Source: Myxococcales bacterium
GTDB taxonomy: Bacteria > Myxococcota_A > Bradymonadia > UBA7976 > UBA1532
Direction of reading: 5' to 3'
Assembly: GCA_009692505.1 (NCBI GenBank)
Contig: SHZC01000001.1
Location: forward strand, 25,922-89,921
Length of the DNA stretch: 64,000 nucleotides
Part shown: positions 1 through 10,000 of the stretch, piece by piece
Layout: every line of letters begins with the position of its first letter
Position numbering within the stretch: position 1 is the stretch's first letter
The notes under the pieces: model-generated
Seen by the model: only the letters and a program-made list of their open reading frames with translations
Database searches by the model: none
Told to the model about the DNA's origin: nothing
Made by a program: the position numbers and the translations under genes

Positions 1-343
1 TGTCGATGTCGTGTGGCTTCTCGATGAAGTCAAACGCGCCGAGCTTCACGGCCTCGACCGCGGTGTCGATGCTCCCGTGGGCCGTGAGCATGATCACCGG
101 CAGGCCCGGCCAACGCTGGGCGATACGCCGCAACAGCGTGAGGCCGTCCATGGGGGCCATTCGCAGATCGGTGAGCACCGCCGCGAACTCCTCCTCGTCA
201 AGGAGATGGAGCGCGTCGCCACCATCCTCAGCGGTCTCGACGACGTAGCCCGCGCGCTCGAGCTGTCTCTGAAGCACCTTACGCAAGTTGGCCTCATCGT
301 CGACGACGAGGATGCTCTCGGAGGTGGCGGACTTAAGTGGCAT
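1..343 (-). CDS. Response regulator receiver domain (NtrC-type), partial
   Basis: Only the N-terminal 114 residues are inside the window; the gene runs off the left edge. The ATG start at 343 gives a classic CheY-like receiver: acidic pair D15/D16, phospho-acceptor D59 in VLTDLRM, T87 in LTAHG and K109 in EKP. The TAVEAVKLGAFDFIEKP ending is typical of NtrC-family regulators, so an AAA+ sigma-54 activator domain and Fis-type HTH probably follow beyond the edge (inference). As a receiver it would be phosphorylated by a sensor kinase not seen here. It is divergent from the barrel-protein gene starting near 444, leaving roughly 100 bp for both promoters. Receiver identity is certain from the motifs; the downstream output domain is not visible. 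Confidence 0.9.
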   Translation of the reverse strand, partial: MPLKSATSESILVVDDEANLRKVLQRQLERAGYVVETAEDGGDALHLLDEEEFAAVLTDLRMAPMDGLTLLRRIAQRWPGLPVIMLTAHGSIDTAVEAVKLGAFDFIEKPHDID

Positions 344-443
344 GGGCAGTCGTGCGGAGGTCGCAGGCCGACGTAGCCCAGACGTGGGCCTAAGCGCAAG
401 CGGAGGAAGGGCCAAGCGCGGACGGCGGGCCGACCTCCCAAGC

Positions 444-3377
444 GTGTTAGCCTCGGCGGCCGTGTTGTCTCCTCGGATCGCCGCCATCGCCGCCGTCGCG
501 TTCGCCGTGCTTGAATCCACGTGCGCCTTGGCCGGTCGGCGGCAGCCGGATTGGCGCACGATCGACACGGCCCACTTCCAGATCCACTACCCCGTGGGTC
601 TTGAGGCCGTCGCGTTTCGCGCCGCGCGGCTGTGTGAGGACGCCCACGCGGGCCTGACACCCATCCTGCAGCACGTTCCCAAACAACGGACGCAGGTGGT
701 CATCAGCGACTTCGGCGACTCGGCGAACGGCTCGGCGACCGCCCTGCCGGGTCTCAAAATGAACCTGCTCGCGGCGCCACCCGAGATTGACGGCAACCTC
801 GGCGACTACGACGACTGGCTCCGCGTGCTCATCGATCACGAGTACACACACATCCTCCACCTCGACACCGTGAGCGGCTGGCCCGACCACCTCAACGACC
901 TCATGGGCAAACGCTTCGCCCCCAACCAGAACCTGCCGTCATTCCTCCTCGAGGGCACCGCGGTCTGGCTCGAGAGCCGGAGGTCCGGGCGGGGTCGGAT
1001 TTACAACGCGATGTTCCGAGGCTGGCTGAGGCTCGCCGCGCTCTCGGACACCTTGCACGGGCTCGACGTCGTCACGCACGCCCCTCGCAGCTTCCCCGGG
1101 CCCAACGTCTGGTACATGTACGGCGGCCACTTCATCGACTACCTGAGCCGAGCGCACGACCCGCTCAAGCTCGCGAGCCTCTTCGCAGCGATGGGCGACG
1201 ATCTCGTGCCTTTCGGCGTTCAGCGGGCCACCGAGTCGGTCTATGGCCAGACCCTCACGACGCTGTTCCAGGCTTGGCAGCAGGCGCTCCGAGAGCAGTC
1301 CAAGCGCGAGCGTCTGGCGGTCATGAGCGAAGGGCCCATGACCCCGCTCGTCGAGCTGACGACCCTCGGTCGATCGCATCAGAACCCGAGGTGGCTCCCG
1401 GACGGATCTCTGCTCTCCATCGAGAGCGACGGCTTCTCGACCGGGGCCATCTATCGACGCGAGCCCAAGGATGGATTCACGACTCGTCAAGTATACTTGA
1501 CCATCACCTCGACGGACCACTTCGATGTCTGCGCAGACACCGGTCACCTCATCCTCGACCAGATCGAGACCCATGAGGGCATGATCAGCGTTTACGACCT
1601 CTACCTCTGGGATGGTCTCCGGAAGCGAAGACTCACGCGGGGGGCGCGGCTGCGTGAGCCGGCCTGTCTGCCAGGCGGGGCGGGCGGGGCAGGCGCGGTG
1701 GCGGCTCAGCTCATCGAGGGTCGCACTCGGCTCGTCCAGGTTGACTTCGATGGAGTCACTGAGCAGTCCCGGATCACGGTCCTCGACGATCCGGGCGGGC
1801 TCGGGCAGGTCGCCTTCCCGGTCCCCTCACCCGACGGCCGCAGCGTGGTCTACCTCCGCGTCGTCGAGGGGCGCCGGGACCTCGTGAGCCTCGATCGACG
1901 CACGGGCGCACGCCGCATCTTGACCGACGACGCCGCGCTCGAGCTCCATCCGCACTTCTCGGCCGCGGGCGATGAGGTGCTCTATGCGAGTGACCGCACC
2001 GGGGTCTTCGAACTCTACGCGCTCCCGCTCGACACGCTCGCGCCCCGCCGCCTCACCCGCGTCCTCGGGGGCCTGCTCGACGTCGCCCCCTCGCGAGATG
2101 GCCGCCTGCTCATCGCCCAATCCCTCTCCGTCAATGGCACGAACCTGGTCCGACTCGAGGGCGTCCTGAGAAATGAGCTCACGATGACGGCGGGCCCCAC
2201 TGCAACACCGTCCGGCACCCAGCCCCGCAAGGCGTCGACGGACGGCCCGCTGCCCACTCGAACGTACGCCCCCGGAGAGACGCTGTGGCCGCTCGCGTGG
2301 GCTCCGAAGTTCACGTTCTCGAGCGCGCAGGACACCCAGGAACAGCTCGGCATCACGGTCGAGGGCACCGACGCACTATCGCACCATGTCCTGCTCGGCG
2401 AGTTGGTCACGCTGCCGGAGGCCCAAGCTTACGGCCTGTCGATGGCCTACGCCTATCGCCGCTTCGTCCCGACGCTCTCTCTCTCGCTGAGTCGCAGCAC
2501 ACGCACGCGGCCGGAGGTCACGGACGTGTTGGCCCCGCCGGTGGCTGCGCGCGACGATGTAAGCCAGCTCGCCGCGGGCATCTCTCTGCCGTTCAGCGGC
2601 GAGGGCCATGCGGCCAATGTGTCCATGCGCTACGTCGTCACGCGGATCGAACCATTGAGCGTGCCGGCCCACGAGTTCTCCCCGACCGATGACCCGCCTC
2701 CCGTGCGTGAGGTCAGCCGTCAGCCGGACCTCCTCTTGGGCTTTCGCTGGTCCAACGCCGACCGCAATGAGCAGTCGATCACGGGCGAGCGCGGTCGGAG
2801 CTTCGGCCTGAGCCTGCGACTCCGGGACCGCGCGCTCGGGGGCGAGCAGGAGAGCGCCGAGGTGTACTGGGACGTCACGCAATACCTGGGGCTTTGGGCC
2901 CGTCACGGCCTGGCCCTGCGAACCTCAGGCGCGCTCGCCTCGGACTCGCCGACCCGCCGAGTTCGCTACGGCCTTTCTCCTGCGCCCGAGCGCAACACCC
3001 TGATCGACGCGCTTGACCAGATCGCCTTCGGGAGCGGCTTTCTGCGCGGCTTCGTGCCCAACACCGTCACCGGGAGCGCGTACCTGCTCTCCACGCTCGA
3101 ATATCGAATGCCCCTCCTGGCGATAGACCATGGCTTCGGCACCGTGCCGTTCTTCCTCCGGGACGCGCACCTCGCGTTCTTCTCCGACTGGGCCACGGGC
3201 ACCGATGGCGCCCTCGAGCTCTGGCCGGGTCAGTTCTCGAAGTCCGTCGGGGCCGAGTTGGCGATGCACGCGATCTTGGGCTGGCGGCTCCCCTTCGACA
3301 CCCGCCTCGGCTTCGCGCACGGCTTCGGGGACGGCGGCGAGGACCAAGTTTACTTCTTCACGGGGTCGTGGTTTTGA
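444..3377 (+). CDS. Secreted gluzincin-like / beta-propeller / C-terminal beta-barrel protein
   Basis: About 977 residues. A hydrophobic N-terminus ending near CALAG looks like a signal peptide. Residues about 50-280 carry a gluzincin zinc site: HEYTH (H132, E133, H136) with a third ligand E170 in LLEGTAVW, as in M1-like peptidases. Residues about 300-590 contain TolB/PD40 propeller-type repeats (PDGRSVVYL, SDRTGVFELY). The remaining 380 residues are rich in alternating beta-strands and include FLRGF and LEYRMPL, resembling the C-terminal barrel of the BamA/surface-antigen superfamily. Likely an outer-membrane protein with a periplasmic or surface protease head; the substrate is unknown. GTG 444 was chosen because earlier in-frame starts (288, 342) overlap the divergent response regulator; GTG 462 and ATG 342 remain possible. 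Its 3' end is in a tandem duplication. Confidence 0.7.
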   Translation: MLASAAVLSPRIAAIAAVAFAVLESTCALAGRRQPDWRTIDTAHFQIHYPVGLEAVAFRAARLCEDAHAGLTPILQHVPKQRTQVVISDFGDSANGSATALPGLKMNLLAAPPEIDGNLGDYDDWLRVLIDHEYTHILHLDTVSGWPDHLNDLMGKRFAPNQNLPSFLLEGTAVWLESRRSGRGRIYNAMFRGWLRLAALSDTLHGLDVVTHAPRSFPGPNVWYMYGGHFIDYLSRAHDPLKLASLFAAMGDDLVPFGVQRATESVYGQTLTTLFQAWQQALREQSKRERLAVMSEGPMTPLVELTTLGRSHQNPRWLPDGSLLSIESDGFSTGAIYRREPKDGFTTRQVYLTITSTDHFDVCADTGHLILDQIETHEGMISVYDLYLWDGLRKRRLTRGARLREPACLPGGAGGAGAVAAQLIEGRTRLVQVDFDGVTEQSRITVLDDPGGLGQVAFPVPSPDGRSVVYLRVVEGRRDLVSLDRRTGARRILTDDAALELHPHFSAAGDEVLYASDRTGVFELYALPLDTLAPRRLTRVLGGLLDVAPSRDGRLLIAQSLSVNGTNLVRLEGVLRNELTMTAGPTATPSGTQPRKASTDGPLPTRTYAPGETLWPLAWAPKFTFSSAQDTQEQLGITVEGTDALSHHVLLGELVTLPEAQAYGLSMAYAYRRFVPTLSLSLSRSTRTRPEVTDVLAPPVAARDDVSQLAAGISLPFSGEGHAANVSMRYVVTRIEPLSVPAHEFSPTDDPPPVREVSRQPDLLLGFRWSNADRNEQSITGERGRSFGLSLRLRDRALGGEQESAEVYWDVTQYLGLWARHGLALRTSGALASDSPTRRVRYGLSPAPERNTLIDALDQIAFGSGFLRGFVPNTVTGSAYLLSTLEYRMPLLAIDHGFGTVPFFLRDAHLAFFSDWATGTDGALELWPGQFSKSVGAELAMHAILGWRLPFDTRLGFAHGFGDGGEDQVYFFTGSWF

Positions 3378-3492
3378 AGCGCCTCCATCTGGCCCTCCGC
3401 CTCGGCTTCGCGCACGGCTTCGCGCACGGCGGCGAGGACCAAGTTTACTTCTTCACGGGGTCGTGGTTTTGAAGCGCCTCGATCTCGCCCTC
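3303..3492. repeat. 95-bp tandem direct duplication
   Basis: Copy 1 is 3303-3397 and copy 2 is 3398-3492; they match at 91 of 95 positions and all four differences are G/C transversions. Each copy contains the last 25 codons and stop of the barrel-protein gene plus the GTG/TTG start of the following membrane-protein gene. Only copy 1 ends the upstream gene in practice and only copy 2 begins the downstream one. Confidence 0.9.
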
Positions 3493-4059
3493 GCCTTGGC
3501 GCCCCTGCTGATCTACTCGGTGACAGAGGCGGCCTTCGGGGCGGTCGCCGCGCTCGCGGTCACGGTCGTTTACGCCGCCGTCGAGCTGCTCATCCGATGG
3601 GTCCGAACCCGGATCGTCGACCGCCTCTCACTCTTCATGACGGGCTTCATCGTCACGATGGGGGTCTGGTCTTTGGCGGCCGACGACGAGCGGATCGCCC
3701 AGATCGTCCCCATCGTCGGGGATCTCGTGATCATCACGGTGCTTGTCGTCGGGCTCGCTCGGGGTCGCCCGCTGCTCGTCACGCTCGCCGAGCAGCAGAT
3801 GCCGGAGCTCGGGGCGGAGCCGGCCGTTCGGGCCTTCCTCAAGGGCGTGACCTGGCGATTCACCGCGGGCCTGTGCCTGCACGCGCTCGCAACGACCTGG
3901 GCCACGCTGTTCGCGCCCGAGGCCTTCTCCTTCGCCGCCGGTCCGCTTCAGTACTTGATCTTCGGGCTCCAGTTCGGCATCGAGTTCCTCCTTTCGCGCC
4001 GCCTGCCCCGTCCCCCGGAGGAGACGCCGGCGTCCGGGGGCACGCCGAGTTGCGACTGA
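3463..4059 (+). CDS. YciB/VC0807-like integral membrane protein
   Basis: About 198 residues and strongly hydrophobic, with five or six predicted membrane helices (for example residues 5-40, 50-68, 75-95, 125-150, 155-175) and short charged loops. Size and layout resemble the YciB (intracellular septation A) and VC0807-like inner-membrane families; I cannot separate them by eye, so no function is assigned. Start codons GTG 3463 or TTG 3469 both lie in the second copy of the 95-bp duplication; the first copy carries a start of the same kind that reads only into an out-of-register remnant of the upstream gene. It follows the barrel-protein gene on the same strand and is probably co-transcribed with it. 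Confidence 0.55.
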   Translation: MVLKRLDLALALAPLLIYSVTEAAFGAVAALAVTVVYAAVELLIRWVRTRIVDRLSLFMTGFIVTMGVWSLAADDERIAQIVPIVGDLVIITVLVVGLARGRPLLVTLAEQQMPELGAEPAVRAFLKGVTWRFTAGLCLHALATTWATLFAPEAFSFAAGPLQYLIFGLQFGIEFLLSRRLPRPPEETPASGGTPSCD

Positions 4060-4106
4060 CGGCCCCCCCTCGGCATACTGTTGGCCGCCATTTTTCGGGG
4101 TTCAAA

Positions 4107-6149
4107 ATGCGTCTTTGTCCGACCCACCGTTCGCTGCGGTCCGCCCGTTTCGCTGCCAGCCTCATGGCCTGCCTCACGGCCTGCGATGACTCCACAAGGC
4201 CTTTTGTACCGGCTCCGATGAGTGGCCTCGACATGGCCATGCCGCCGAGCGGCGGGCCGTCGAACTTCACCGTGACGCTTGACGAGCCCGTCGACGGCGC
4301 GCTGCTCAACTCACGCGAGGTCATCGTCCGAGGGCGACTGACCGGCGGGGCCGCGAGCGTCGACGTGAACGGCACAGAGGTCAGACCGAGCGACGACGGC
4401 ACCTTCAAGATCACAGTCGAGCTCGCGTCCGGGCTCCAGACGATCACCGCCAAGGCGGGTGATGCGACCGACGTGGTTAGCGTCACGATTGACCCGCACC
4501 CGCCTCGGCTCGTGGTCACCCACCCTCCCCGGGGCACCTATCACCTGGAGGCCGAGGTTCCGCTGCGGTTCACCGCCACCGACGAGTCGGCGCTCTCTCG
4601 GGTGACCTACCTCGACCGGGATGTGCCGCCCTCACTGGGGCCCGACTTCGAGCTGCCGATCATGCTCGTGGATGGCCTCAATCTCATGCGGCTCAACGCC
4701 ACGGACGTCGCGGGCAATGAGGCGCGGGAGAGCGTGGCGGTCTTGCATGGACCGACCCGGGATCCAGAAGCCCCCGTCGACGGTGCCTTCCGCCTGCGAC
4801 TGGGACCCCGCGGCCTCGTCGCCCTGAGTCGGCGCACAGCGAGCCTCCTTGATGCTCGAGACCTGAGCTTGCTGTTGCCGGAGGCGCCCCTGATGTTCGC
4901 GGGCATCGAGGTGACGATCGCCGACGTTCGTCACGCCCGTCGGTCGAGCCTGGAGTTGACGCCGGACGGAGACCGACTCGGCGTCACACTGACTCTCTCG
5001 GAGGTCGCCGTCGAGGTCGACCTCAAGATCAACGGCGTCCACCACCCAATTACCGCGATCGCCGACACGCTTCAGGTCGTGGGGTTCATCGTCCCCAACG
5101 TCGTCGACGGACGGCTCGAGACCTCACTCTTCGACCTCTCGGTGGAGCTGACGAACCTCCAGGTCGACCTCGTCGGACTGCCGGAGTTCGGCGCCCCGGG
5201 TGGACCCGAGTCCGCGTTTGAAGGCGCACTCGAGTCCGTCACCCAGCGGCTCGCCGGTGACCTCTTACCCAGCGCGATCAACGAGGCGCTCGGAGGGATC
5301 GATACGACGATCCCGGTCACGCTGCTCGGCGTCGCGCTCGAGATCGTCGTCAAGCCCGAGACCATCGTCGTCAGCCCGCTTGGGCTCTCCCTGCGGGCGT
5401 CTGGGGCTGTTCGCCTCGTGAATCCGCCCGTGGGTACCGCGAGCGTGCCCGGGCCCCTCGGCAAGCCCTCTGGATGGGACGGCGTGCCCGAGACGGAAGA
5501 CGCGGCTATCGCCATCGACGACGACTTCGTCAACCTGCTTGTCTATCAACTCTACCGATCCGGCGAGCTCCTGCCTGTGCTCGACTCGGCGTTCTTCGCG
5601 AGGAATGCCGGGGCCGGAGACCTCCTCGCGAGCCTGGCCGACAGCATCACCGACACCGCAGCCCCGGATCTGGTCGCCGGTACGCCGGTCGCGATGGATC
5701 TCAGCGCGCCGCTGCCTCCGGTCATCCGAGTGCTGCCCGCCCTGTCCGGAGCCGGCCTCTCCGTCGGTCTCGGCGACGTCGCCGTGCACCTGCGGACGGA
5801 CAACGCCGCGCGACAGACCCTCGTTGACTGCGCCGTCTCCCTGCTTCTCGAGGGCGAAGCCTCCGTCGTGCCAGCGGTCGAGAACGTCTCGGCGTCCCAC
5901 ATCGGCGTCGAGCTGTCCCGCAACAACGTGGCCTTTGATGTGACGACCGACACACTGCGGGGTGAGGTCGAGGCAAAGATCGAGGCGCCCATCGTCGCCG
6001 TCCTCGACTCACTCTCCAGCGTCCTGCCTCAGATTCTGGCCGGGATTCCTCTGCCCGCATTCGACGCCCTGCCGCTCACGGACTTCAGCTTGGGCGTCGC
6101 GGGTCCGGAGGGCGACTTCCTGCGTATCGAGGGCACGGTCGTCCCCTGA
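4107..6149 (+). CDS. Lipoprotein with Ig-like domains and a TULIP (BPI-like) region
   Basis: 680 residues. The N-terminus has a lipobox (LTAC, acylated Cys about residue 26). Residues about 50-210 hold two beta-sandwich modules of bacterial Ig/glucodextranase type (PVDGALLNSREVIVRG; the second starts near VTHPPRGTYHLEA). Residues about 240-680 have long amphipathic strands and a pattern like tubular lipid-binding proteins: a central DDFVNLLVYQLYRSGELLP helix, much like the start of the second BPI barrel, and a C-terminal IPLPAF..LPL motif. Lipid or glycolipid binding at an envelope membrane would follow if the fold is right (inference from sequence pattern). ATG 4107 gives the lipoprotein signal. 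The gene is convergent with rsmI, with 2 bp between them. Confidence 0.6.
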   Translation: MRLCPTHRSLRSARFAASLMACLTACDDSTRPFVPAPMSGLDMAMPPSGGPSNFTVTLDEPVDGALLNSREVIVRGRLTGGAASVDVNGTEVRPSDDGTFKITVELASGLQTITAKAGDATDVVSVTIDPHPPRLVVTHPPRGTYHLEAEVPLRFTATDESALSRVTYLDRDVPPSLGPDFELPIMLVDGLNLMRLNATDVAGNEARESVAVLHGPTRDPEAPVDGAFRLRLGPRGLVALSRRTASLLDARDLSLLLPEAPLMFAGIEVTIADVRHARRSSLELTPDGDRLGVTLTLSEVAVEVDLKINGVHHPITAIADTLQVVGFIVPNVVDGRLETSLFDLSVELTNLQVDLVGLPEFGAPGGPESAFEGALESVTQRLAGDLLPSAINEALGGIDTTIPVTLLGVALEIVVKPETIVVSPLGLSLRASGAVRLVNPPVGTASVPGPLGKPSGWDGVPETEDAAIAIDDDFVNLLVYQLYRSGELLPVLDSAFFARNAGAGDLLASLADSITDTAAPDLVAGTPVAMDLSAPLPPVIRVLPALSGAGLSVGLGDVAVHLRTDNAARQTLVDCAVSLLLEGEASVVPAVENVSASHIGVELSRNNVAFDVTTDTLRGEVEAKIEAPIVAVLDSLSSVLPQILAGIPLPAFDALPLTDFSLGVAGPEGDFLRIEGTVVP

Positions 6150-6151
6150 CG

Positions 6152-7003
6152 TCAGTCCGTTTCGTGCTCGCCCGCACGAAGCCTCAGGATGGCGCGGTAA
6201 GCCTCGTCCCGATTGGCCCCCGTCCGCCGCGTGAGCTCCTTCGCCGCGCGAGCACCTCCGAAGCCCTCATCGATGATCGTCTGGGCAATCTTCTGAAGGT
6301 CATCCTCCGTTGGCGCTTCATCACTCTCGCGTCCGCCGATGAGCAGGACAATCTCGCCGCGATTCTTGCCAGGGGATGTGGACAGCGCGAGGAGGGTGTC
6401 GCGCCGGAACTCCTCGTACATCTTTGTCAGCTCCCTCGCGACGACGGCCGGGCGGCTCGGGCCGAAGACCTCCGAGGCCAAGGCCAGGATGTCGTCGAGG
6501 TCGTGGGGCCCTACGTATAAGATCAAGGTCTCCGTCGCGCCGGACAACTCCTCAAGGAACCGTCGGCGAGCTTCGAGCTTGGCCGGCGGAAAGCCGACGA
6601 ATCGGAACCGATCGGTCGGAAGGCCAGAGGCCGACAAGGCCGTGATCGCGGCGCACGGACCGGGAATGGGCACGACCGTGTACCCACCCGTGACGGCGGC
6701 TTTGAGCAGCGGATAGCCCGGATCGCTGATCGTGGGCGTCCCCGCATCGCTCACGAGGGCCACGTCACGGCCGCTCTCCAGCACCTCAATCACGAGCGGC
6801 GTCTTGGCCTCTTCGTTGTGTTCGTGGAACGCGACGAGGCGGGGCCGCGCCACACCGAGCAGCTCGAGGAGCTGCGAGGTGCGGCGCGTATCTTCACAGG
6901 CGATGACGGTCGCCTCACGGAGCGTGCGGAGGGCGCGCAGCGTGATGTCTTCGAGGTGGCCGATGGGGACCGCCACCACGAAGAGCCGGCCTCGCTCAGC
7001 CAA
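6152..7003 (-). CDS. rsmI: 16S rRNA (cytidine(1402)-2'-O)-methyltransferase
   Basis: RsmI transfers a methyl group from SAM to the 2'-O of C1402 in 16S rRNA, in the ribosomal P site. The protein (about 284 residues) shows the family features in order: VAVPIGHLEDIT near the N-terminus (usually VATPIGNL), ACEDTRRT, SDAGTPTISDPG, PIPGPCAAITALSASGLP and ARELTKMYEE. TTG 7003 was chosen because it begins just before the conserved first strand; it overlaps the 3' end of the giant TPR gene by 8 nt, so the two are translationally coupled or at least co-transcribed. The C-terminal 60 residues form the usual small helical domain of longer RsmI proteins. Confidence 0.93.
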   Translation of the reverse strand: MAERGRLFVVAVPIGHLEDITLRALRTLREATVIACEDTRRTSQLLELLGVARPRLVAFHEHNEEAKTPLVIEVLESGRDVALVSDAGTPTISDPGYPLLKAAVTGGYTVVPIPGPCAAITALSASGLPTDRFRFVGFPPAKLEARRRFLEELSGATETLILYVGPHDLDDILALASEVFGPSRPAVVARELTKMYEEFRRDTLLALSTSPGKNRGEIVLLIGGRESDEAPTEDDLQKIAQTIIDEGFGGARAAKELTRRTGANRDEAYRAILRLRAGEHETD

Positions 7004-10000
7004 TCGCCAACCCAAGCGCCTTGCGAAGCTTGAAGTAGTTCTCGGAGAGCGCGTACAGCACGAGCTCGCGCACACGATCCTGAACGGGCGCCTTGCTGAA
7101 CTGGCTGGTCTCGTTCTTCAAGCACCGAACCGCCGCCCCGAGATCGTTGCTGAGCAATAAGCCGAGCCGATTGGACGTGTGCTCGACCATCTCGAGCCAC
7201 TTCGAGAGGTTCAGGTGCTGAGCCGGGTTCTCACTCATCTTGGCGATGATCTTGGCGATCTCCTGGAGGTCGGCAGGCGGGATCTGCCGATAGGCTTCGA
7301 GCAGGCCATCGTCCTTGAAGGGCACCTCCGCCGACGGATTGACCAGCTTGGTGACCGTGTAGATGATCGTCGAGAGGCGCGACTTCCGGCGCTCGTAGGT
7401 CGTGTCGATGGTGGCCAGGTAGTAATGCTGGCCCATCATGAACAGTTGCTTCGAGACGATGAACGCGAGCTCCTGCAGCGACCGGCCGGTCAGCACATCC
7501 CCGCCCACCAGAACGGCGGGAGGATTGAAGTTGCCGGTGATCATGCCGCTGCCGCCATCCGGCAGACGGAAGACCTCAACCCGCGAGAGCCGGGTGACCT
7601 GCGTCACATAGTTGAACACGCTGTTGAACGGCGTCTGCTCGGCCGCGTCGACGAGGTCCTTCTTCTTGTGAAGCTTGAGATCCTTATGCTGCACGGCCAT
7701 GAGCGGCACGGTGTACTGGTACATCCGCTGGCACATATGGGCGAGCATCAAGCTGAGATCCGGGTGGTAGACCAGCCCCCACTGCTCGTTGTCCAAGGCC
7801 TTCCGGGCCTGCGTCAGCGTCTTGGAACGGTACTTCTCGAAGAAGGCGCGCTCGTCGGGGTTGGCGTGACCGAGGTACGAGAGCACCTGACAGACACACC
7901 AAGCCTCGTCGTACTTGCCGCTCTCCATGAACAGCCGCCGAATCTGCTGGTAGCTCTCAATGCTCCGCGGGTTGAGCTCGATCATCCGGTAGTGCTCGGC
8001 AATCGCCTTATCCACCTCGTCATTGAGCTCATACAGCTCGGCGATGATCGTATGCGCCTGCAAATCTTCCGGCTGCTTCGTCAAGGCGATTCGATACGCC
8101 TTGATCGCTTCGTCGTACTTCTTCAGCCGGGTCCGGTTGATCTCCCCGAGGTTGCGAGCCAGGCTCACGACCAGAGAGTCTTCCAACTTCTGCTCCATCG
8201 CGCGCTTGAGCATCTTCCGGTAGTACCGGTCCTGCCGCTCGTAGTCGCGGTCGTTGGTGAGGATCTGATCGATCGCCTGGAAGGCCTTCAGCATCCCCGG
8301 ATCGGCATCGAGTGCCTTGTCGAGCGTGCGTACGGCCGAGAAGTTGTCCTTTAGCTCGTCCCGCTGAATCACGCCGATGGTGTAGTAATACTTGCCCTGG
8401 CGCGCCAGATCCCGCTCCAGCTCAGCGAGCTTCGTCAGGATCTCCACCGCGTCCGCCCACTGGCGGGCCTCCTGATACAGGTCCAAGAGCTTCCCGAGCA
8501 CCAGACGGCTGTCCGGCTGCGTCGAGAGAGCCTCTTTGTACGCATCCACGGCACCGCGCGTATTGCGGAGCTGCTCGCGCATGATGTCGCCGATCGTGAC
8601 CAACGACTGGAAGCGGTCAGCCGCGTCCGTGCTGATCTGAACGAGCTGGCGACGGTAGTGGATGACATCTTCCCAATCGCCCTGCTTCTCATGCAGATCA
8701 ACGACCGCACGCAACACTCGGTCTTCCTGCGCGCTCAGTTCGAGCGCCTTGCGGAAGAAGTCGAGGGCCTTTCGGCGCTCACCGACCTTCAGCTTGATCT
8801 GACCTTGACGATAGAAGACATCGACGACGTCGTCTCCGGTCAGGTTCTCACGGTGATGCACCAGAATGGTCTGGTAAATCTTGAAGGCCCGGTCCCAGTC
8901 CTCACGGCGGAACAGGAGCTGCCCCATGCCCTGTAGAGTGGGCAGGTGCGTGCTGTCGAGCTCGTAGGCCTGCTTGTAGTGGACGAGCGCCTTCTCGTCT
9001 TTGTGGAGCTGCTCCCCGACGAAGCCGAGCTTGTAGTTGAGCTGCTGGAGCTCACGGATGTCGGCGTTGTTCTTCGTCCGATCGGCCAGAAGGAGGTCGA
9101 GCAGAGGCTCGGCCCGCTCCCACCGGGAGTCCGCCATGTAGACCTCTACGAGAGGTACCGCAGCCACGACGTTGTCGGGGTGCATGTCCATCGCCTGCTC
9201 GTAGTAGTCGTTCGCGGTGCTCTTGTCGCCGAGCTGGATATCGTAGACAGCACCAATCTCGCAGAGTGCCGCGCTCTTCTCCGGGAAGCTCCGCGTGGAC
9301 GCCTCGATCATCTTCAGCGTGCGAACGACCTCGGCCCACTCCGCCCGCCGCTCATGGAGGCCCTTCAGAGCCTTGAGCGCGTTAAGGTAGGTCGGATCGT
9401 GTTCCAGCGCGCTCTTGAACCAACGCTCGGCCTGATCAAGATCGCCCACTCGGTCCTCGTAGATCTTGCCTACGCGGTACTGACGGTCGAGCACGGTGGC
9501 TCGGTCGGTCTGAAGGTGGGCTTCCCGGCTGAGGGCGTCGATGGCGTTGGGCCAATCTTCAACCTGGACGAACAACTCCCCGAGGGCCGTCAGCGTGGCG
9601 AGGTGGCGTTCGTCGATCTCCAGGATGGGCGTGAGGCTTTCAATCGCCGCGTACACATCCCCCATCGGGCCGCGATAGATCGCCGCGAGGGCCGTGTAGA
9701 CCGGGATCTTCGCCTTGGGATCAACGAGCGCCGCGCAGTGCTCCCGGTAAGCGTCTGCGAGATCATGCCACTGCTCCCGTTCGCGATAGAGCCGCTCGAG
9801 CGCCCGCATGGCCGGGGCGTGAGTGGCATCAGCCGTGAGCATCTTGCGACAGGTGTCGATGGTCGACGCCTTGTCACCGAGCTCTTCCTCCTGAATCAGC
9901 GCGATGCGCCCAAGAATGGCCAGCTGCTGTGCGGGCTCGGTCCGCACGTTCAGCATCATCTCGAAGACATCGAGCAGGTCGTTCCAACGGTCCTGGGCCG

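Noticed and set aside
288..443. Upstream extension of the barrel-protein gene to an earlier start
   Set aside because: It would overlap the 5' end of the divergent response regulator and adds a basic, low-complexity stretch before the signal peptide.
4060..4106. Possible terminator or promoter between the YciB-like and lipoprotein genes
   Set aside because: Only a 4-bp stem before a short T-run; too weak to call.
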